From: Alphaproteobacteria bacterium
GTDB taxonomy: Bacteria > Pseudomonadota > Alphaproteobacteria > CAAGCB01 > CAG-977
Direction: 5' to 3'
NCBI GenBank assembly: GCA_021639925.1
Contig: JAJXEL010000058.1
Coordinates: forward strand, 1-11,787
DNA: 11,787 nt
Of the stretch, positions 7,348-11,787 are shown piece by piece. Numbering within the stretch: position 1 is the first letter of the stretch; each line of letters starts with the position of its first letter. Position numbers and translations under genes: made by a program. The notes beneath the pieces were generated by a model that did not search any database, was not told where the DNA came from, and saw only the letters and a list, made by a program, of their open reading frames with translations.

Positions 7348-8654
7348 GCCAGCGGATCATATTCTTTATAATCGCGGACAGAGCCGGCATACGGCCTGTC
7401 CAGTATTTTTTTATTTTCTTTTATGCCCAGCGCCAAATATCTGAAAGCGTCCGCCGCATGGCTGGTCCAATCATGCAACGGTTTGGGCTGAAAATCTTTG
7501 CGCGTATCGTCCCAGGCGCGCTGGTATTGGCGCAGCGCTTCCAATCCTTTGGCACATTTTTCCTTGTCAAACCGGCATCTGGGCAGCAGCAGGCGCACGG
7601 CGGCAATACCGCTTTCAACACTTAAACGCGGCAGAACACGCCCGCGCACCCCCAGCCCCGCCAAAATATCCAGACGGCTTTTTCCGCTGGACAGTTCATG
7701 GACGCAAATGTCATGCGGAAAAATATTATCGTTCGTATAAACATACGGTTTGTCTTTTAACACTTTCACGTAATGATCCAGCCCGACGCCGCTGGCTTCG
7801 TAATAATCAACGACATAAACTTCCGTTCCGCTGGTCTGATAAAACCACACGGCCGTGCTGTCCCCGACGCCCAAATCCCACGCCGTCGTTACGGGCAAAG
7901 CCGGATTGTGCGGCACAGCCCCGATCCGCCCGCCGTTTTCCAAATCGTTTAACAGCGCGCCGTAATAGCTGCCTTTCAGCGCCGCGTCGAACGAACAATA
8001 AAATTCCTGCTGAATAATACTGTCGTCCATACCCGCCCGGCGTTCGGCCTCGACAGCTGAAAGAGGAATGGCTTTTGTTTCCGAAACGCCCAGCTTTTCG
8101 ACAAACCAGTCCGGCGCCGTTTCGGCCGTTTCAAACAGCTTTAATCCGTGGTTGCGTCCGCGCGGCGTGTAAATAAACAAAGCCCAGCCGTCGTTTTCCG
8201 CCAAAATCGGGCGGATAAAGTCCCATGCCGCCGGATCGGCGATCGAATATTCGGAAAAAACGACGCCGACCGGATTGGCGCCGACCAAAGAATTATAATT
8301 GTCCGACCCGACGCACTGCCAGATTGACCCGTTCAACAGTTCGATTTTCATTTCCTGCGCGTTAACCGACTTGCGCAAAGCCTTTGGAAACACCTGATCG
8401 ATCACGCGCCTGCCCTGTTTGTCGATCGCGTCCCAGACGACTTTTCTGGCCTGCGTCTGCAAAGGCAGCATATGCCAGTAAACGCCGACCCTTTGCATCG
8501 CGGCGACAGCCGTCCAGTTCAGGGATAAACTGTCTTTTCCCGCTCTGCGATGCCAGACGGCGACCGCCCTCTTTCCCCCGTTTTCCAAATAATGCCATAA
8601 TTTCATCTGATATTTTCTCGGCTTCCATTTATAAGGAATTTTTATATTTACCAT
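7344..8654 (-). CDS. terL: Phage-type terminase large subunit, apparently intact and alone
   Basis: TerL proteins are the ATPase-nuclease motors that cut and pump phage DNA into proheads. This 436-residue protein starts MVNIKIPYKWKPRKYQ. It has a Walker A variant HRRAGKD (35-41), Walker B VVFSEYS with catalytic E135 (131-137), a coupling motif YTPRGRNH (162-169) and the terminase hallmark IIQQEFYCSFDAALKGSYY (213-231). It also has an RNase H-like nuclease with candidate acidic residues D260 (WDLGVGDSTA), D315 (PHD), D395 and D402 (HDWTSHAADAFRY). Nothing looks missing. I chose the start at 8654 because GGGGA lies about eight bases before it. A start at 8714 would place the terminator hairpin inside the coding region and adds an unconserved segment. 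No small terminase, portal or capsid gene is adjacent. It could be a prophage relic, a domesticated gene or part of a scattered gene-transfer agent. Confidence 0.9.
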   Translation of the reverse strand: MVNIKIPYKWKPRKYQMKLWHYLENGGKRAVAVWHRRAGKDSLSLNWTAVAAMQRVGVYWHMLPLQTQARKVVWDAIDKQGRRVIDQVFPKALRKSVNAQEMKIELLNGSIWQCVGSDNYNSLVGANPVGVVFSEYSIADPAAWDFIRPILAENDGWALFIYTPRGRNHGLKLFETAETAPDWFVEKLGVSETKAIPLSAVEAERRAGMDDSIIQQEFYCSFDAALKGSYYGALLNDLENGGRIGAVPHNPALPVTTAWDLGVGDSTAVWFYQTSGTEVYVVDYYEASGVGLDHYVKVLKDKPYVYTNDNIFPHDICVHELSSGKSRLDILAGLGVRGRVLPRLSVESGIAAVRLLLPRCRFDKEKCAKGLEALRQYQRAWDDTRKDFQPKPLHDWTSHAADAFRYLALGIKENKKILDRPYAGSVRDYKEYDPLA

Positions 8655-8670
8655 TCTTGATTCCCCGCAT

Positions 8671-8703
8671 AAAAAAAGGCCTTCGAATAAAAATTCGAAG
8701 ACC
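8671..8703 (-). terminator. Intrinsic terminator between the deacylase and terL
   Basis: On the minus strand an 11-bp stem (perfect CTTCGAAT/ATTCGAAG core, extended by one T-G and two G-C pairs) closes a TTTT loop and is followed at once by seven T (8677-8671). This is a textbook rho-independent terminator. It works only on minus-strand transcripts, because no T-run follows the hairpin on the plus strand. It can end the deacylase transcript, and it also lies between a candidate promoter and the terL start. Confidence 0.85.
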
Positions 8704-8722
8704 GGAATGAACAATAAATTAC

Positions 8723-8751
8723 ATTATGTGATAATTTTGCAAAAAAGTCAA
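8723..8751 (-). promoter_or_regulatory. Sigma-70-like promoter upstream of the terminator and terL
   Basis: On the minus strand TTGACT (8751-8746) and CATAAT (8728-8723) are separated by exactly 17 bp, five of six matches each. Transcription would start near 8716, about a dozen bases before the terminator stem. A transcript from here would therefore meet the terminator before terL, giving either a very short RNA or an attenuated terL message. It lies just downstream of the deacylase stop codon. Confidence 0.55.
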
Positions 8752-8760
8752 GAAAAACCC

Positions 8761-9276
8761 TTATGCCGTCACGGAAACGATCAGCGGTTCGTGGCGGCAG
8801 GCCCGCATGAACACCATTAAATCCGCAGGCGTTATTGTCGTTGTCGCCGTATTGGTCATCGGGTGAAAATTGATTTTTTCCTGTTCCATCATTTCCTTGT
8901 CCAGCACAACGGTAACGCGGCCGGATTTGTCATTAATAACGGAAAACGGCGTAACGGATCCGCCGAACACCCCCAGCGTTTCAAACAACAATTCTTCATT
9001 GGCAAAGGACAGCCTTTTGGATCCGATCAAAGCCGGCGCGGCCTTTAAATCAACGCGTTTTAACGCCGGCGCGACAATCAGCCATAGTCTGCCTTTGGCG
9101 TCTTTGCAAAACAGGTTTTTGCAATGCATGCCGGGAATGTTTTTCCAGTATTTTTCCCCTTCTTCAGCCGTAAATACGGCCGGGTGAGGCGTATTTTCAT
9201 ATTTAATGCCCAGCTCCGTTAAATAAGCCAGCAGCTTTGACGGCGGCGTCGGCATTTCTTTTTGTTCCGTTTCCAT
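8761..9276 (-). CDS. ProXp-ala/PrdX-type prolyl-tRNA editing deacylase (YbaK/INS superfamily)
   Basis: Proteins of this family hydrolyse mischarged Ala-tRNA(Pro) in trans, protecting proline codons from misincorporation when the prolyl-tRNA synthetase lacks its own editing domain. The 171 residues carry the family landmarks in order: YENTPHPAVFTAEEGEKY (26-43), GMHCKNLFCKDAKGRLWLIV (49-68, with the conserved Lys53-Asn54), RVDLKAAPALIGSKRLSFAN (74-93), GGSVTPFSVIND (105-116), VVLDKEM and NFHPMTNTATTTI (136-148, His138), then a DLMVFM stretch near the end. Length is normal for the stand-alone form. The ATG at 9276 has CAGG seven bases upstream; an in-frame ATG at 9255 is a possible alternative. 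The gene is divergent from the amidase operon and ends before the terL leader. The family is certain; Ala as the edited amino acid is inferred from family resemblance. Confidence 0.88.
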   Translation of the reverse strand: METEQKEMPTPPSKLLAYLTELGIKYENTPHPAVFTAEEGEKYWKNIPGMHCKNLFCKDAKGRLWLIVAPALKRVDLKAAPALIGSKRLSFANEELLFETLGVFGGSVTPFSVINDKSGRVTVVLDKEMMEQEKINFHPMTNTATTTITPADLMVFMRACRHEPLIVSVTA

Positions 9277-9287
9277 ATAAATACCTG

Positions 9288-9316
9288 TTTAAAAAAATAA
9301 AAAACAATTCTAAAAT
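9288..9316 (+). promoter_or_regulatory. Candidate promoter of the amidase-HAD operon
   Basis: TTTAAA (9288-9293) and TAAAAT (9311-9316) are spaced by 17 bp in an AT-rich divergent gap. Transcription would begin near 9323, leaving a leader of about 30 bases that carries AAAAGGA (9337-9343), nine bases before the amidase ATG. Confidence 0.45.
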
Positions 9317-9335
9317 ACCTTTCGTCTTTCGGAAA
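9307..9335 (-). promoter_or_regulatory. Candidate promoter of the deacylase gene
   Basis: The minus strand has TAGAAT (9312-9307), a five-of-six -10 match, with TTTCCG (9335-9330) at the -35 position 17 bp away, a poor match. The -10 overlaps the -10 of the opposite-facing amidase promoter by two bases. Confidence 0.3.
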
Positions 9336-9352
9336 CAAAAGGATTTTTTTCA

Positions 9353-10033
9353 ATGCGTCCCGTGCATATCTATCCTTCGGCCAATTTTAACGGACGATAT
9401 TCGCCGGTCGATATGCTTGTGCTGCATTATACCGGCATGAAAACCGGACAGGAAGCTCTGGACAGACTGTGCAATCCCGCCGCGTCCGTCAGCGCGCATT
9501 ACCTGATTTTTGAAAACGGAGACATATACAATCTGGTTGACGAAGAATTCCGCGCCTGGCACGCCGGATTATCCCAATGGCGGGGCGTTCCGGACGTCAA
9601 CAGCCGCTCAATCGGCATTGAAATCGTTAATCCCGGCCATGAATTCGGCTATATTCCCTTTACAAACGAACAGATTCAATCCGCTATTGACCTGTGCCGC
9701 GATATTATGACGCGCCATCACATTGCGGCGCGAAACATTTTGGGACACAGCGACGTCGCGCCGATGCGTAAATCTGACCCGGGCGAACTGTTTCCCTGGA
9801 AAAATCTGGCGGAAAACGGCATCGGGTTATGGACGGACGAATTTGAAATTCCCCGCAAACCGGTCGGCGAAATGCTGGCGCAAATCGGTTACGATACGAT
9901 TGACGAACTGGCGGCTTTAACGGCTTTTCAGCGCCATTTTTATCCGGAAGCCCTGCTGAACGGATCGGAAAAAACGATCGGGCGGCTGGCCGCCGTTTCC
10001 AGGCTGTATCAGGAAAAAGGATCTGAGAAATGA
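9353..10033 (+). CDS. N-acetylmuramoyl-L-alanine amidase (Amidase_2, AmpD/AmiD-like)
   Basis: This zinc amidase cleaves the bond between N-acetylmuramic acid (or its anhydro form) and L-alanine of the peptide stem. The 226 residues hold the catalytic domain at about 15-150. Visible Zn ligands are His25 in VLHYTG, His132 in LGHSDVAP and Asp142 in KSDPG. A conserved Glu90 lies in IGIEIVNP, and Lys140 matches the AmpD catalytic lysine. SAHYLI and WHAG (69-72) are also typical. The C-terminal 60 residues (MLAQIGYDTIDE..., TAFQRHFYPE) resemble the small peptidoglycan-binding-like domain of AmiD. There is no signal peptide, so a cytosolic role in recycling imported muropeptides is more likely than wall cleavage. 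It heads an operon; its stop overlaps the start of the next gene as ATGA. Confidence 0.9.
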   Translation: MRPVHIYPSANFNGRYSPVDMLVLHYTGMKTGQEALDRLCNPAASVSAHYLIFENGDIYNLVDEEFRAWHAGLSQWRGVPDVNSRSIGIEIVNPGHEFGYIPFTNEQIQSAIDLCRDIMTRHHIAARNILGHSDVAPMRKSDPGELFPWKNLAENGIGLWTDEFEIPRKPVGEMLAQIGYDTIDELAALTAFQRHFYPEALLNGSEKTIGRLAAVSRLYQEKGSEK

Positions 10034-10842
10034 ACCGTTATAAAATTATTTTCAGCGATATTGACGGCACTTTGCTGGATTCCGGGCAGCATATCCGCCC
10101 GAAAACAAAAGAACATATCTTAAAATTGTCAGCCGCAGGAATACCGTTTATTCTTGTGTCGGGGCGCATGCCGCCTTCGGTCGCAAACATACAAAGAAAA
10201 ATCGGCCTGTCCGCTCCGTTTATTTCCTACAGCGGCGCATTAATGCGCGATCAAAACGGCAAAACAATCTGGGATAAGCCGATGAATCTGAAAACCGCCG
10301 TCGCGCTGAGGGAAAGGATCGCTTCTTTTGCCCCGGACGTTGTCAGCTACACGTTCAGCGCGGATTCGTGGATTACCGATAAAGACGACGGCACGGCGGC
10401 TCTTTATTTGGAAAAGGAAACGACCGAAATGCGCCCTTTGGTCGGCCGGCCGCAGGACGTGCTGGACGAAAACGCCCCCGTGCACAAAATCCTGTGCACC
10501 GGCGACGAACGGCTGATGGACAAACTGCAGGAAGTCCTGCGCGTTCAATTCCCGGACTGCACGATTTTCAAATCCCTGCCCCGGTATTTGGAAATTATGT
10601 CGTCCGGCGCTTCAAAATCCGCCGCCGCCGCTTTTTTGTGCGGACGCCTGAATATTGGCGCGAAAAACGTCATCGCTTTCGGCGATAATTTTAACGATAC
10701 CGACCTTTTGGAATACGCGGGTCTGGGCGTCGCCATGGGAAACGCCCCCGATCCCGTCAAACAGGCGGCAGACCTGATCGCGCCGACAAACGACGAAGAA
10801 GGCCTGCGCTTTATACTGGAAAAACTCTCGATCAAAGGATAA
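10030..10842 (+). CDS. Cof-type HAD-IIB phosphatase, first copy
   Basis: This is a haloacid dehalogenase-family hydrolase of the Cof/YidA type, which removes phosphate from small sugar phosphates or nucleotides using Mg2+. In 270 residues, motif I is FSDIDGTLLD with nucleophile Asp10 and acid/base Asp12. Motif II is the Ser in LVSGR (Ser44) and motif III is Lys196 in SSGASKSAA. Motif IV is FGDNFND (217-223), followed by GLGVAMGNAPDPVKQAA. The C2B cap lies between motifs II and III. Translation is coupled to the amidase by an ATGA overlap, with AAAGGA (10016-10021) eight bases before the ATG. The substrate is unknown; context with a muropeptide amidase suggests, but does not show, a role in recycling cell-wall sugar phosphates. 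Confidence 0.9.
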   Translation: MNRYKIIFSDIDGTLLDSGQHIRPKTKEHILKLSAAGIPFILVSGRMPPSVANIQRKIGLSAPFISYSGALMRDQNGKTIWDKPMNLKTAVALRERIASFAPDVVSYTFSADSWITDKDDGTAALYLEKETTEMRPLVGRPQDVLDENAPVHKILCTGDERLMDKLQEVLRVQFPDCTIFKSLPRYLEIMSSGASKSAAAAFLCGRLNIGAKNVIAFGDNFNDTDLLEYAGLGVAMGNAPDPVKQAADLIAPTNDEEGLRFILEKLSIKG

Positions 10843-10846
10843 ACAA

Positions 10847-11659
10847 ATGCCCCGCCGGCTGATTATGTCCGACATTGACGGCACGTTTTTAAATTCGCAA
10901 AAACAAATTCCGCCCGAAACAATCGCCGTCTGCCACCGCCTTTATCAGGAACAAGACGTTCGCTTTGCCCTGGCTTCCGGACGCGGCATGGCGGGCATAC
11001 GTCCCGTTGCCGAAACATTCGGCCTGCCCGTTTTTATTCTGCCCTGCAACGGAGCGGAAATATACGATGAAACGGGAAATCTGATCCGCAGGAAAACCCT
11101 TTCTTTTCAGGACGTGCCGGTTATAAAAAAAGCCGTTTTTGAAATCAACCCGCAGATTGAAACAATCGTTTACGCCGGACAGGACTGGGTCGCCGACGAA
11201 TTTACGGATATTGTCAAAGGCGAATGTTACGTTATGCCGACAAAACCGGTCATCGGTCCTTTTGAAACCGTTGTTGACGCGTCGGTTCCGGTTTTAAAAA
11301 TCATCTGCGTCGGCACGCCGGAAAACACATCGGCGCTGGCGGAACGTCTGAGTCCGTCTTTTCCGCAATACGATTTATACAAATCGCAGAACTATATTCT
11401 GGAAATCGTCGCCAAAAACGTCAACAAGGCTGCCGGATTGGACTTTTTATGCGGGCGCTGCGGCATCGATACGGCGCAGACGATCGCTTTCGGCGACGGA
11501 TACAACGATATTGACATGTTGGAACGCGCGGGAACCGGCATAGCGATGGCCAACGCGCCCGACGACGTGAAAAAACACGCGAAAAAAGTCACGCTGTCAA
11601 ACGACGACAACGGCATAGCGGCCGCCTTAAAGGAAATCTTTGACATTTCTTTTGCTTAG
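10847..11659 (+). CDS. Cof-type HAD-IIB phosphatase, second copy
   Basis: This is a paralogue of the preceding gene, also 270 residues. Motif I is MSDIDGTFLN (Asp9, Asp11), motif II ASGRG (Ser44), motif III Lys194 in KNVNKAAG and motif IV FGDGYNDIDML (215-225), followed by GTGIAMANAPDDVKKHA. By eye it matches its neighbour well in the core motifs but poorly in the cap (about 70-180), so this is an old duplication or two separate Cof types, probably with different substrates. It starts four bases after the previous stop, using AAAGGA (10834-10839) seven bases upstream, which is embedded in the end of the first copy. All key catalytic residues are present. Substrate unknown. Confidence 0.9.
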   Translation: MPRRLIMSDIDGTFLNSQKQIPPETIAVCHRLYQEQDVRFALASGRGMAGIRPVAETFGLPVFILPCNGAEIYDETGNLIRRKTLSFQDVPVIKKAVFEINPQIETIVYAGQDWVADEFTDIVKGECYVMPTKPVIGPFETVVDASVPVLKIICVGTPENTSALAERLSPSFPQYDLYKSQNYILEIVAKNVNKAAGLDFLCGRCGIDTAQTIAFGDGYNDIDMLERAGTGIAMANAPDDVKKHAKKVTLSNDDNGIAAALKEIFDISFA

Positions 11660-11700
11660 CTTTCTGTGTTTTCGGATTAACAATATCCACCCGTTCGGCC

Positions 11701-11738
11701 TGATCCGTCCCGTATAACCAATCTGACGGACGGGATCA
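11701..11738. other. Imperfect inverted repeat after the HAD operon
   Basis: TGATCCGTCCCG (11701-11712) can pair with CGGACGGGATCA (11727-11738), giving about 11 base pairs with one bulged base on each side and a 14-base loop. It sits 42 bases after the last HAD stop codon, where a terminator would be expected. However, neither strand has a T-run directly after it, so it is either a weak or non-canonical terminator or a 3' stabilising structure. The rest of 11660-11787 shows no gene. Confidence 0.4.
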
Positions 11739-11784
11739 TTAAAGCGCCTGCTTTTTCCCAAACATTTGAGGATAAAAAACCATA

Positions 11785-11787
11785 ATG
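11785..11787 (+). other. Possible start codon of the next gene at the window edge
   Basis: The window ends in ATG, with GAGGA (11768-11772) twelve bases before it, a longer spacing than elsewhere in this window. No codon beyond the ATG is visible, so this is only a hint. Confidence 0.2.

Noticed and set aside
8655..8714. An upstream ATG extending terL by 20 residues
   Set aside because: The extension is translated terminator hairpin, lies at the predicted transcription start and has no ribosome site; the ATG at 8654 has one.
7344..8760. A prophage or integrated element with attachment sites around terL
   Set aside because: No integrase, tRNA gene, flanking direct repeats or other phage genes could be seen on either side.
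1..11787. CRISPR array, insertion sequence or tRNA genes
   Set aside because: No regularly spaced repeats, transposase-like frame with terminal repeats, or cloverleaf-like segment was found by eye in the intergenic gaps, which are all under 150 bases.

Overview
The window looks like an ordinary chromosomal stretch of a Gram-negative bacterium. It encodes an RND efflux pump with an outer-membrane lipoprotein channel, an RlmJ-type rRNA methyltransferase and a peptidoglycan-recycling type amidase. Base composition is close to balanced, with AT-rich gaps between genes, and coding is dense. A ProXp-ala-type tRNA deacylase and a terminase that resembles those of alphaproteobacterial phages hint at an uncultured, possibly host-associated alphaproteobacterium. 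This is an inference from protein style; there is no rRNA in the window to test it.

Layout. Bases 1-663 (minus) hold the N-terminal 221 codons of a family 2 glycosyltransferase that runs off the left edge. It is divergent from rlmJ (802-1569, plus). Next comes a compact three-gene efflux operon on the plus strand: membrane fusion protein (1674-2843), RND inner-membrane pump (2850-5966) and outer-membrane factor lipoprotein (5959-7347). No regulator gene is next to it. Facing this operon, and overlapping its last stop codon by 3 bases, is a complete phage-type large terminase on the minus strand (7344-8654). No other phage gene is visible. Upstream of the terminase lie an intrinsic terminator (8671-8703) and, before it, a good sigma-70-like promoter (8723-8751). 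A ProXp-ala/YbaK-like deacylase (8761-9276, minus) follows, divergent from a plus-strand operon of an N-acetylmuramoyl-L-alanine amidase (9353-10033) and two tandem Cof-type HAD phosphatases (10030-10842 and 10847-11659). The last 128 bases hold an imperfect hairpin and perhaps the start codon of the next gene.

How the genes work together. The three pump genes should make a complete envelope-spanning tripartite exporter of the AcrAB-TolC/MexAB-OprM kind. The amidase and the two HAD genes are tightly coupled and probably co-transcribed, with a possible but unproven link through peptidoglycan or sugar-phosphate recycling. The terminase is the only clearly phage-derived item; its motifs all look intact, and it sits behind a promoter-terminator pair. 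I found no CRISPR array, IS element, tRNA or clearly new multi-gene system. The lone terminase and its leader are the items most worth a second look.
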